This document shows positions 25,907-34,178 of a DNA stretch of 64,000 nucleotides, piece by piece. Made by a program: the position numbers and the translations under genes. Under the pieces are notes generated by a model. The model worked only from the letters and a program-made list of their open reading frames with translations. It did no database searches and had not been told where the DNA came from. This DNA is from an uncultured Pseudomonadota bacterium (lineage in GTDB: Bacteria; Myxococcota_A; UBA796; CAJQPC01). Every line of letters starts with the position of its first letter. Positions within the stretch are counted from its first letter, which is position 1. The stretch spans positions 31,482-95,481 of the forward strand of contig CAJXRZ010000016.1 of the NCBI GenBank assembly GCA_913060515.1, read 5' to 3'.

Positions 25907-26365
25907 ATGACACCCCGTGAACGCCGCCGCAGCCTGATCAAGAGGATCATCCACGAGAACCGAATCGGTTCCCAGGAAGAGCTCGTGCGTTTGCTCGCGA
26001 TGCACGGTGTGCAGTGCACCCAAGCCACATTGTCTCGGGATCTTCGGGACATGAACGTGGTCCGGCGCACGACCGCTGCTGGCCCGGTCTACCAAGCGGA
26101 CCGCAGTCCGGCCTACCTGGAAGCGCTTCGGCGTGTGGTGGGCATGGAGATTCAGAACGTGCGCCACAACGGCAGCCTTCTGGTCATCCGAACCCTGGCC
26201 GGACGGGCCGAGGGCGTGGCCGCCTTCCTGGATGGATGGGGACACGGCAACATCCTGGGCACGGTCGCGGGGGATGACACGGTCTTTGTCGCGCCTTGCG
26301 ACACATCGAAAATCGACGCTCTGGCGGACGAGATTCGCGGTCTTGAGATCGCGGATCCCACCTGA
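25907..26365 (+). CDS. argR: Arginine repressor ArgR
   Basis: A 152-aa ArgR/AhrC-type regulator. The N-terminal winged helix (RRSLIKRIIHENRIGSQEELVRLL; QCTQATLSRDLRDMNVVRR) binds ARG boxes. The C-terminal domain, with GRAEGVAAFLDGW and GTVAGDDTVFV, forms the hexamer and binds arginine (the GDDT loop). It precedes argG in the same direction. The ATG at 25907 is taken as start; a GTG two codons earlier is possible. Confidence 0.95.
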   Translation: MTPRERRRSLIKRIIHENRIGSQEELVRLLAMHGVQCTQATLSRDLRDMNVVRRTTAAGPVYQADRSPAYLEALRRVVGMEIQNVRHNGSLLVIRTLAGRAEGVAAFLDGWGHGNILGTVAGDDTVFVAPCDTSKIDALADEIRGLEIADPT

Positions 26366-26431
26366 GCGGCTCCACGTTTTAGCAACCAACCGCGGGCTGT
26401 TTTTTGGCCCATCTTGAAGGACGAAGCTCCA

Positions 26432-27679
26432 ATGTCTGAGATCAAGAAGATCGTCACTGCGTACAGCGGCGGTCTGGACACTTCTTGCATGATTCCCTGG
26501 CTGTCCGAGGCCTACGGTGGCGCCGAGATCTACGGCTTTACCGGCGACTTGGGCCAAGGCGAGGACCTGTCCGGCATCCGAGAGAAGGCCATTCGAACCG
26601 GCGCTGTTGACTGCGTTGTAGAGGACCTTCAGGACGAGTTCGTCGAGGACTACATCCTGCCAGCTGTGCACGCATCGGCTGTCTACGAGGGCATGTACCC
26701 CTTGCACACCGCTCTGGGGCGTCCGCTGCTGGCCAAGAAGCTGGTGGAGACCGCGCGCAAGTTCGGCGCCACCGCTGTGGCCCACGGCTGCACCGGCAAG
26801 GGCAACGACCAAGTCCGCTTCGAGGTCGCTATCCGCGCCTTGGCGCCCGACCTGGAGATCATCGCGCCCCTGCGGACCTGGGACCTGCTGACCCGCGAGA
26901 TGGAAGTGGAGTACGCCCTGGAGCGGAAGATCCCAATCCCCATCACCAAGGCCAAGCCCTACTCCATCGACCAGAACCTCTGGGGCTGCGCCATTGAGTG
27001 CGGCGAGATGGAAGACTTGTGGACCGAGCCCCCTGCCGATGCTTGGCGTATGACCAAGGATCCCAGCCACGCGCCTCGTGGATCCATCGAGATGGTCTTG
27101 GGCTTCGAGCAGGGCACACCGGTGTCCATCGACGGGCGGACCATGAGCCCAACCGCGCTCATCAAGGAGCTCAACCAGGTCGCAGGCGGCTTTGGCGTGG
27201 GCCGCATCGACATGGTGGAGAACCGCGTGGTCGGTCTCAAGTCCCGCGAGGTCTACGAGGCTCCGGGCGCCAGCTTGATCCACATGGCGCACACCGAGCT
27301 GGAGCGCATTTGTTTGGACCGGGCCACCTTCAACTACAAGAACAAGATGTCCCAGGACTTCGCCAACGTGATCTACGACGGCGTGTGGTTCAGCCCCCTG
27401 CGCGAGGCCATGCAGGCCTTCTTGGAAGAGACCCAGCGCACGGTCACCGGCGAAGTGCGCATCCGCGTCTCGGCCGGCTTGGCACGCATCACCGGGCGCC
27501 GCAGCCCCTACAGCCTCTACGACATGGGCCTGGCCACCTACTCCGAGGGCGACACCTTTGACCGCACCACGGCGGAGGGCTTCATGGCCCTGTACGGCTT
27601 GCCCTACAAGACCATCGCTGAGGTCCGCCGCAAGGCTGGTCAGCCTCTGTTCGTGAAGCGCCGCCCGCAGAGCAGCTAA
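26432..27679 (+). CDS. argG: Argininosuccinate synthase
   Basis: A 415-aa ATP-dependent ligase that joins citrulline and aspartate to give argininosuccinate, the penultimate step of arginine biosynthesis. The ATP pyrophosphatase loop AYSGGLDTS (about 9-17), the citrulline/aspartate site HGCTGKGNDQVRFE and the C-terminal RRSPYSLYD are all present, and the length is normal. It follows argR by 66 bases and is closed by a strong terminator at 27705; argH lies beyond an opposite-strand gene. Confidence 0.97.
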   Translation: MSEIKKIVTAYSGGLDTSCMIPWLSEAYGGAEIYGFTGDLGQGEDLSGIREKAIRTGAVDCVVEDLQDEFVEDYILPAVHASAVYEGMYPLHTALGRPLLAKKLVETARKFGATAVAHGCTGKGNDQVRFEVAIRALAPDLEIIAPLRTWDLLTREMEVEYALERKIPIPITKAKPYSIDQNLWGCAIECGEMEDLWTEPPADAWRMTKDPSHAPRGSIEMVLGFEQGTPVSIDGRTMSPTALIKELNQVAGGFGVGRIDMVENRVVGLKSREVYEAPGASLIHMAHTELERICLDRATFNYKNKMSQDFANVIYDGVWFSPLREAMQAFLEETQRTVTGEVRIRVSAGLARITGRRSPYSLYDMGLATYSEGDTFDRTTAEGFMALYGLPYKTIAEVRRKAGQPLFVKRRPQSS

Positions 27680-27704
27680 GGCGCGGGCCTTGGGCCCAAA
27701 GCAG

Positions 27705-27745
27705 AACCCCCGACGGAGCACCTTGGTGTTCCGCCGGGGGTTTTT
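27705..27745 (+). terminator. Rho-independent terminator of argG
   Basis: AACCCCCG-A-CGGA pairs with TCCG-C-CGGGGGTT around a short loop and is followed directly by TTTTT. This gives a long GC stem and a U tract on the argG strand, 25 bases after its stop. There is no matching A tract on the left side, so it acts in one direction. Confidence 0.92.
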
Positions 27746-27759
27746 CTCTGTGGTCTCGC

Positions 27760-28548
27760 TCAGTAGGAGACGCGTCCGCTGCCGGTCTCTTGAACGTCTA
27801 CCGGACCCGGGTTTCCGCTCAGGGTCAGGGAGCCGGACCCGCTCAGCTTGGCCTCGACTGGGCCGTCCATCTCAACAGCGCTGGAGCCGGAGCCGGTGAT
27901 CTTGGCCACCAGGGCGTAGCTCAGCAGATCGCTCGCTCCCATTCCACCCGACCCGCTGGTGTGCAGGTCCAGCTCGCCGGCCTCTCCGCTCAGGTCGCTG
28001 CCGCCGGAGCCGCTGTGCTCAACGATGAGGGTGTCGGTAGAGATGTCCTGGACCCTTGCGCCGCCGGAGCCGCTGGTGTCGATGACCAGGTCCATGGTGT
28101 CGACCTGATCCACGCTCACGCCGCCGGAGCCGCTGATGTGGATGTCCAGGCTGTCCGAGGCGATGGCGCCGATGTCCGCGCTGCCAGAGCCGCTCACGCT
28201 CAACTCGCGCAGCTCGCAGCCGTCCCCGGCCATGAAGGAGCCGCTTCCCGAGACGCCCACCCGGTTCAAGCACGCGCTCTGCAGCGTGACGTGGCAGTCC
28301 ATCTTGGTGGTCAGCAGCATGTCGTTGGGGGTGCGCACCACCAGCTGGCCATCTTCGATGTCGGTGAAGATGTACTCCAGCAGGTTCTCATCGCAGTGCA
28401 CCTCCGCGGCGGAGTCTCCCGAGCTCCAGTGCACATCGACGAAGGTGGTGTTTTTCACGCCAGAGAAGTCGCCGACATCTCGGGACTCAGTGGCCTCAAC
28501 GCCGTTTCCTTGGGTGGCACAGGCCAGCAAGGTCAGAAGGATGGTCAT
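27760..28548 (-). CDS. DUF2807/GIN-domain lipoprotein (adhesin-head-like)
   Basis: A 262-aa lipoprotein (MTILLTLLAC) made of a right-handed beta-helix-like repeat rich in SGSG turns: VSGSGS, ISGSGG, TSGSGG, HSGSGG and TGSGS recur about every 20 residues. This is the GIN domain described as a putative autotransporter adhesin head. The beginning (SRDVGDFSGVKN) matches the family N-terminus. It sits between argG and argH on the opposite strand, splitting the arginine genes. Confidence 0.9.
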   Translation of the reverse strand: MTILLTLLACATQGNGVEATESRDVGDFSGVKNTTFVDVHWSSGDSAAEVHCDENLLEYIFTDIEDGQLVVRTPNDMLLTTKMDCHVTLQSACLNRVGVSGSGSFMAGDGCELRELSVSGSGSADIGAIASDSLDIHISGSGGVSVDQVDTMDLVIDTSGSGGARVQDISTDTLIVEHSGSGGSDLSGEAGELDLHTSGSGGMGASDLLSYALVAKITGSGSSAVEMDGPVEAKLSGSGSLTLSGNPGPVDVQETGSGRVSY

Positions 28549-28663
28549 GGTGAAGCTCCTGTCTCTTGTCTTCGAACCCTAAGACACCGCTGGGCAGTAG
28601 ACCTGTCACCTTGAATGTGCGATGCGTCTCCGATAGCTGCTGGTCCCAGTCCTGGAGAGAAAG

Positions 28664-30025
28664 ATGGCCTTGTGGTCCGGTCGATTTGAGGGTGGCCCAG
28701 CCGCCGCCTTTCAGCGCTTCTCAGAGTCTCTGGGGGTGGATCTGATGATGTTCGAGGAGGACGTGGCCGGCTCCATGGCCCACGCCACCATGCTGGGCGA
28801 GGTGGGCCTGCTCTCCGAGACCGAGGTCAAGACCCTCATCGATGGACTGGCGCAGGTCCGCAGCGAGCTGCGCGAGGGCACCTACACCCCGGGCATCGAG
28901 CTCGAAGACGTGCACATGGCTGTGGAGTCACGCCTGATCGACATCGTCGGTCCCGTGGGCGGAAAGCTGCACACCGCACGCTCCCGCAACGACCAGGTCG
29001 CCACCGACGTACGCCTCTGGATGCTCTCCAACCTGCGGATCTTGGATGAAGCCCTCGCTGGCCTGATCGACGCCCTGTGCACGCGCATTGAGCAGGACGG
29101 CCGCACCCTCATCCCAGGCTTCACCCACCTGCAGCGAGGCCAGCCCATCTGGCTCGGACACCACCTGCTGGCCTACTGCTGGATGCTGCACCGGGACCGC
29201 AGCCGCGTTCGGGACTGCATGACCCGCATGGATCTCTCGCCACTGGGCGCAGGCGCCATGGCCGGCACCCCACACCCCATCGACCGCAAGCGCAGCGCGG
29301 AGCTGATGGGCTTTGCCGGCGTGGTCGAGAACGCCATGGACGCGGTCGCCGCCCGAGACCACCTGCAGGAGGCCGCCAGCCTCTGCGCCATCTGCGTGAC
29401 CCACCTCTCCCGCATGGCCGAGGAGTTGGTGCTCTGGTCCACGCCAGAGTTCAAGATCGTGCGCATGGGCGAGGCCTACGCAACCGGCTCCAGCATCATG
29501 CCGCAGAAGCGCAACCCCGACGCCGCGGAGCTGGTGCGCGGCAAGGCTGGCCGGGTCTACGGTGATTTGCAGGCGCTGCTGACCATGGTCAAGGGCCTGC
29601 CCCTGGCCTACAACCGCGACCTGCAGGAGGACCGTCACAGCCTCTTCGACGCGATGGGCACCACCATCGCGTGCGTGGAGATGATGCAGGGCATGTGGTC
29701 CACCCTGAGCGTCTACACCGAGCGCTACACCGAGGTGCTCAAGGGCGACTTCCTGCTGGCCACCGAGCTGGCGGACTACCTGGCCGCCAAGGGCGTGCCC
29801 TTCCGCGACGCACACCACGTCAGCGGCTCCCTGGTGAAGTGGTGTGAGGACCGGGGCGGCAACTTCTCGCTGCTCACCCTCGAAGTACTCCAGGAGCACC
29901 ACAGCGCCTTCGAGGCCGACGCCTTTGATTGGCTGGAGCTGGAGGCTGCCGTTGAGCGCCGGGTGTCCCATGGCGGAACGGCTTGGTCCGAGGTCGTGCG
30001 ACAGGTGGCGCTGCTCCGAGCCTAG
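28664..30025 (+). CDS. argH: Argininosuccinate lyase
   Basis: A 453-aa enzyme of the fumarase/aspartase superfamily that splits argininosuccinate into arginine and fumarate. The family signature [12 protein letters not shown] (the flexible loop with the catalytic Ser) and [13 protein letters not shown] are complete, and the length is normal. The ATG at 28664 follows GGAGAG. It overlaps the convergent sulfotransferase gene by 4 bases at the 3' end. Confidence 0.97.
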   Translation: MALWSGRFEGGPAAAFQRFSESLGVDLMMFEEDVAGSMAHATMLGEVGLLSETEVKTLIDGLAQVRSELREGTYTPGIELEDVHMAVESRLIDIVGPVGGKLHTARSRNDQVATDVRLWMLSNLRILDEALAGLIDALCTRIEQDGRTLIPGFTHLQRGQPIWLGHHLLAYCWMLHRDRSRVRDCMTRMDLSPLGAGAMAGTPHPIDRKRSAELMGFAGVVENAMDAVAARDHLQEAASLCAICVTHLSRMAEELVLWSTPEFKIVRMGEAYATGSSIMPQKRNPDAAELVRGKAGRVYGDLQALLTMVKGLPLAYNRDLQEDRHSLFDAMGTTIACVEMMQGMWSTLSVYTERYTEVLKGDFLLATELADYLAAKGVPFRDAHHVSGSLVKWCEDRGGNFSLLTLEVLQEHHSAFEADAFDWLELEAAVERRVSHGGTAWSEVVRQVALLRA

Positions 30026-30834
30026 AGCTCCTCTCCTGCGATCCGAGGGTCGTTCCAGGGGTAGATCTGCTCAAACCAGCCCTTCTCCAGGCCGATGCTC
30101 CAGGCCTCGTTGAGGGCTTTGAGCCCTTCCAGGTTGCCCCAATCGCCTGCCTCGACGCAGGCTTGCCACGTGTCCAGAAGGGCGAGGTGCTCGGGCTTGA
30201 GCACAGCGCTGACTTGGGGGTTGCGGTTGCGGTAGAGAGAGGGGTCGATCTGCTTGGCCAGCTCGGGGGCCTTGCTCACATCGCCGCCGACCCAGTCTAG
30301 GATCTTGGTCAAGGTGGCCTCGGGCGAGGTCATCAGTTGGCTGTGGGGCACCACGCGGTGGGGGTAGCCGCGCACCCGCAGATCCCGCACGAGCATGAAG
30401 TTCTCCTTCAACCACTCCACCTCGGGTGGCAGATAGGCGGGCTGCTTCTCTTTGGTGGCCCACTCAAAGACCTGGGACTCCAGGAGTCGCATCTTCCGCA
30501 CGGAGCGGGAGTACTGCTGCCACGGGCGCACGCTGCAGACCACGCGGCTTAAGAAGGCGTGGTCGCTCTTGACGAGTCCCGGGATGAACACCTTGGTCAG
30601 GAGACGGCTGGTGTTTTTGGGGTGCAGGTAGCGGCCCGTCTGCGGGTGGGGGTTCGTCTCCCAGTACACACCCTTGCGCAGCTCGCTCTCATAGAAGCCG
30701 TTGGGGTTCGCCGCCTTGAGCTTCTCCTCCCAGTTGCGGGGAAACTTGGTCCCCACGTGCTTGTAGCCGGCGGAGATGAGCAGCTGCATCCAGAGAGAAG
30801 TGCCGCTGCGCTTGGTTCCGGTGACGATGAGCAT
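30022..30834 (-). CDS. Sulfotransferase-family protein
   Basis: A 270-aa protein with the PAPS-binding P-loop TGTKRSGTSLWMQLL at residues 5-19 and a second candidate site at CSVRPWQQYSRSVRKMR (3'-phosphate loop, about 110-126). The predicted role is transfer of a sulfo group from PAPS to a sugar, lipid or peptide. No substrate is indicated. It is a single gene, convergent with argH. Confidence 0.82.
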   Translation of the reverse strand: MLIVTGTKRSGTSLWMQLLISAGYKHVGTKFPRNWEEKLKAANPNGFYESELRKGVYWETNPHPQTGRYLHPKNTSRLLTKVFIPGLVKSDHAFLSRVVCSVRPWQQYSRSVRKMRLLESQVFEWATKEKQPAYLPPEVEWLKENFMLVRDLRVRGYPHRVVPHSQLMTSPEATLTKILDWVGGDVSKAPELAKQIDPSLYRNRNPQVSAVLKPEHLALLDTWQACVEAGDWGNLEGLKALNEAWSIGLEKGWFEQIYPWNDPRIAGEEL

Positions 30835-31014
30835 TTTCTGGGGCCTCTCGGTGCTGCGTTTACCTACCCCGCTCGCGATTCTTGGGCAGTACTCAGCCCA
30901 AAGTTCCAGGCCGAGAGGCTCCTATCTCTGCTCTGACGCCCGGTTCACAGCCTTTCACGAACCCTGCCGAGGCTGGGGCATGGTCTTAGTGGGCAAGAGA
31001 GGAGACCCATCATC

Positions 31015-31638
31015 ATGAAACACATGTCACTTATTCCACTGGCCGCCATACTTCTGGTCGGCTGCACCAAAGTCATCGACGAAGAAGAGGAGGAGCAGGA
31101 GGTTGTCGTAGACGACGACGGAGACGGCTTCGCTCTGGAAGACGACTGCGACGACACCGATCCGGACATCAACCCCGACGCCGAGGAGATCATCGGCGAC
31201 GGCGTCGATTCCGACTGTGACGGCGAGGACCCCAACTTCGACTACGTCGGAGACTGGGACTTGGCGAGCATCGTCATGGCAGACGAAGAGGGCAGGGATG
31301 TCCTGGAAGCCTATGGGGATGCCGCCGGCTCTATGGAAGTGTCCGAGGACTTGGTCGTGAGCGTGGAGACCACCCACACCTACACGGACGAGGGCGAGAC
31401 CTTTGGTTTGGGTGTCTCTTTGGCTGGCGATGCGACCCCATTGAGCGAGGTCTCGGCCTTCTCCCTGGACTTGAGCGGTCAAATCTTCGCCATCGGAGAC
31501 GATGAGGCCTTGGACGTCACCGGCGACTGGGAGTGCAGCGTGGACGCGGACACCTTGAGCTGCAGCGGTGAGACCACTGCCACGGTAGGGGAACAGAGCC
31601 TCCCTCTGGACACCACCGCGAGCTTCACCCGTCAGTGA
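31015..31638 (+). CDS. Lipoprotein with MopE-type Asp-rich motif (copy 1)
   Basis: A 207-aa lipoprotein (MLLVGC-type lipobox, here LLVGC). After an acidic stretch comes the metal-binding motif DGDGFALEDDCDDTDPD, then IIGDGVDSDCDGED, of the MopE-related family common in myxobacteria, presumed to bind Ca2+ or Cu with one disulfide. The C-terminal domain (FDYVGDWDLASI; GDWECSVDADTLSCSG) is beta-rich. It is a tandem paralogue of the gene at 31799, and the two share the GDWE-C/S pattern. Confidence 0.85.
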   Translation: MKHMSLIPLAAILLVGCTKVIDEEEEEQEVVVDDDGDGFALEDDCDDTDPDINPDAEEIIGDGVDSDCDGEDPNFDYVGDWDLASIVMADEEGRDVLEAYGDAAGSMEVSEDLVVSVETTHTYTDEGETFGLGVSLAGDATPLSEVSAFSLDLSGQIFAIGDDEALDVTGDWECSVDADTLSCSGETTATVGEQSLPLDTTASFTRQ

Positions 31639-31798
31639 GCGCTTGTGCGCTTCAGGGAGCCCTTCCCTGGGGCGCGCCGCGGCTGGCCGTTTGGGGCGTG
31701 TGGCGTACCAAATCCGACCTCGGCGTTGGCTTTTGCGTGCTGATGTGCGCGCTTCTCCTTATGTGCGCCTCTCAGGGCCTAGATGAGGAGACCCCAAC

Positions 31799-32383
31799 AT
31801 GAAGAACACTGCACTGATTCCACTGGCAGCCATGCTGCTGGTTGGCTGCGCGACCGACAACGACGACGACGGCTTTGCCGTTGAAGACGACTGCAACGAC
31901 GAGGATGCATCGGTCAACCCCGACGCGGAAGAGACCATCGGTGACGGCATCGACTCCAACTGCGACGGCGAGGACCCCAACTTCGACTACGTCGGCGACT
32001 GGGACCTGAAGAGCATGGTCTTCAAGACCGAGATCGACGGCTATGCCTACGACTTGCTCGAGTACTACCCCGACGCCGCTGGCAGCATCAAGGTCACCCC
32101 CGGCTTGGCTGCGACCTTGGATACCACCCACAGCTACACCTACGATGGCGAGACCTACGGCTACAGCCTGCAGCTCAGCGGCACGGCGACCCCGTTGGCC
32201 GATGTGGCCAGCTTCTCTATGGACCTGACGGGCACCTGGGCCGAGACCGGTGATGCAAGCGACGCCATCGACTTGGTCGGCGACTGGGAGTGCACCGTGG
32301 CGGCCGAGGAGCTGACCTGTTCGGGGGTTGTCACCTATGAGAGCTATGACATTGACTTGAGCGCTGTGTTCTCCAGAAACTGA
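31799..32383 (+). CDS. Lipoprotein with MopE-type Asp-rich motif (copy 2)
   Basis: A 194-aa lipoprotein (PLAAMLLVGC) with the same plan as its neighbour: a shorter linker, DDDDGFAVEDDCNDEDAS and TIGDGIDSNCDGEDPNFDY, then a beta domain ending in GDWECTVAAEELTCSG. The N-terminal signal and the motif block are nearly identical to copy 1 while the C-terminal part has diverged. This fits a tandem duplication followed by change of the exposed domain. The 160 bases between them hold short GC hairpins but no gene. Confidence 0.85.
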   Translation: MKNTALIPLAAMLLVGCATDNDDDGFAVEDDCNDEDASVNPDAEETIGDGIDSNCDGEDPNFDYVGDWDLKSMVFKTEIDGYAYDLLEYYPDAAGSIKVTPGLAATLDTTHSYTYDGETYGYSLQLSGTATPLADVASFSMDLTGTWAETGDASDAIDLVGDWECTVAAEELTCSGVVTYESYDIDLSAVFSRN

Positions 32384-32426
32384 GTCCAATCAGAGCTCGC
32401 TCGAGAGCTGAGCGAGTCTCTGTGGC

Positions 32427-33644
32427 TTAGGCCCGGGTGACCCCGGAGCGCTCCAGCATGCTCTGGGTACCCTTGAGCTCGGTCTTGTTGTCCACCAGCA
32501 CCTGACCGCCACCGCTGCCCAGCACGGCGCCCAGGTAGTTGTCGTCGATGCGGCCGCCTTCCATGGCCAGCACGGCTGCGTCCTGGATGCGCACGCCCCA
32601 CTCACGGCCCCCGGAAATCTCGCAGCCCACCAACTGCACCTTGCTCTTGTCTCGGCTGTAGACGCCAAAGGAGCCGCTGCCGGTCATCTTGGCGTTCTCC
32701 AGCATGACCTGGCTCTCGCCGGCCGCCTCGAGCGCCTGAAAGAGCACCCCATCGACGACCAAGTCGATGGACTCCAGGACCGCCTCGTCCTGTACGAAGA
32801 GCCCGCCGCCGCCGCCGCCCTTGAGCAGGGTGCGCTCCATCTCCGGCTTGGCCTTCTCGCTGACCTCGACCGCGGACAGGGCGCAGTCGTGCACCTCCAT
32901 CTCCAGGTAGGTGCCGGTGGACTCTCCGTGAAGAAAGACTCCGCCTGCCATTCCTTCCTTCACCATCAGCCCATCGACTTCGGGGTTGGCTTGGTCGGTG
33001 ACCTCGAGACCAGCGAGTCCGGTTCTCTGGATGAGGCAGCCGGCGATCTTTGGGGTGGCCTGCTGGTTGATGAAGAAGCCGCCGGCTGCTCCCGCGACCA
33101 CTGCGACCCCAGCCAGCGTCGGCGAGGCCTGATCGGTGATCTCTACAGCGGCCATCTTTCCGCTGCTCAGTGCGGTGGAGGAGATGAGCCCCCCGGACTC
33201 ATTCCGGAAGAACATGGCGCTGCCTGAGCTTGTGATCATGCAGTTGTCCATGTGCGGCTGGGCCTTGTCCTGGGCGCTCAGACCGATGCTGCAGCCCTGG
33301 ATGTGTACGCCCGTGATGTGCGGGCTGGCCGACTGGCCGCAGGCGATGGCCGTGGCGCCGACGCGCATCTTGATCTGGGCGAGGGTTGGGCTGCCCGCCA
33401 TGATGACCACGCCGTGACCGCCCAAGTGGCTGATCTCGGTGCCGTGGATGTTGATGTCCGCGAACAAGCCCAGGGCAAAAGCACCATCTCCCGAGATGGT
33501 GCCGCCGCTGATCTCCAAGGGCTTGCGGATGCGTAGCTCTTTGGCTTGCACTTCCCCCGTGAGCTGGATGTGGTCGCCCTCTTGGGCGGCCTCCACAGCT
33601 TCGGCGAGGGTGGAGTGGGTTCCGGGTACGTGGATCGTGGCCAT
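32427..33644 (-). CDS. Right-handed beta-helix protein
   Basis: A 405-aa protein made of about 15 pectate-lyase-like coils of 22-24 residues. Examples are HITGVHIQGCSIGLSAQDKA, LAGVAVVAGAAGGFFINQQA and LENAKMTGSGSFGVYSRDKS. The beginning, ATIHVPGTHSTLAEAVEAAQEGDHI, is the usual entry to such solenoids. No signal peptide is present, so it may be cytoplasmic or exported by another route. No lyase active site was seen. It may bind partners through its coils. Confidence 0.85.
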   Translation of the reverse strand: MATIHVPGTHSTLAEAVEAAQEGDHIQLTGEVQAKELRIRKPLEISGGTISGDGAFALGLFADINIHGTEISHLGGHGVVIMAGSPTLAQIKMRVGATAIACGQSASPHITGVHIQGCSIGLSAQDKAQPHMDNCMITSSGSAMFFRNESGGLISSTALSSGKMAAVEITDQASPTLAGVAVVAGAAGGFFINQQATPKIAGCLIQRTGLAGLEVTDQANPEVDGLMVKEGMAGGVFLHGESTGTYLEMEVHDCALSAVEVSEKAKPEMERTLLKGGGGGGLFVQDEAVLESIDLVVDGVLFQALEAAGESQVMLENAKMTGSGSFGVYSRDKSKVQLVGCEISGGREWGVRIQDAAVLAMEGGRIDDNYLGAVLGSGGGQVLVDNKTELKGTQSMLERSGVTRA

Positions 33645-33688
33645 GGCTGCCTCCGTAGCAGCCCGACTAACCCAGCCTGGATCGCAGG

Positions 33689-34057
33689 CTACTTGCCGCC
33701 GCTGCTGCCGCCCAGCTTGGGAGGACCGCCGCCGAGGGTTGGCGCGCCGCCGAGCTGGGGTGCGCCGCCGAGACGTGGGGGACCGCCCAGGGAAGGCGCG
33801 CCGCCCATCGAGCCGCCCCCACCAAAGGACGGAGGACCGCCCAGGGAGGGGCCTCCGGTGGTGCTGCGGCTGCTGCCTTCGCCCAGCTTGGGGGCTTCAA
33901 GCTCGGGCGCGTTCTCTGAGAGCTCGCTCTGAACGGGGTCCAGGTCGGGCTTCTCTTCTGCGGCGGGGGCCGCCTCCGTGACGGGCGCGGTGGCCGCAGG
34001 GGTGCTCGGGGTGGTGTCTTCTTGTGTGCATGCCAGCACGGACAACAGAATCAACAT
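33689..34057 (-). CDS. Low-complexity Gly/Pro-rich lipoprotein
   Basis: A 122-aa lipoprotein (LILLSVLAC) with an Ala/Thr/Glu linker and then a repeat tract in which GGP and GGAP alternate with SLG, QLG, TLG and KLG (about residues 67-120). The tract is probably unfolded and could span or stick to the cell wall. No folded domain is visible. Its repeats also make the DNA locally repetitive. Confidence 0.75.
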   Translation of the reverse strand: MLILLSVLACTQEDTTPSTPAATAPVTEAAPAAEEKPDLDPVQSELSENAPELEAPKLGEGSSRSTTGGPSLGGPPSFGGGGSMGGAPSLGGPPRLGGAPQLGGAPTLGGGPPKLGGSSGGK

Positions 34058-34178
34058 GACCGATGCTCCGGGGTTCCTAGAGGTACGTGAACCCCTAGCA
34101 CCATTGTTGCATTGCCTCCAGAACTAGTTTCTAGGCCAGTCCAGAACAAGGCCCAAGTCCCTGAAGCCCGCTTGGGGC

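Noticed and set aside
25808..27721. 637-aa reading frame on the minus strand
   Set aside because: It is the mirror of argR and argG; its translation is His/Gln/Gly-rich low-quality sequence with no domain.
33689..33900. Repetitive DNA resembling a short tandem-repeat or CRISPR-like array
   Set aside because: The repeats are codons of the Gly/Pro-rich tail of a lipoprotein; there are no unique spacers.
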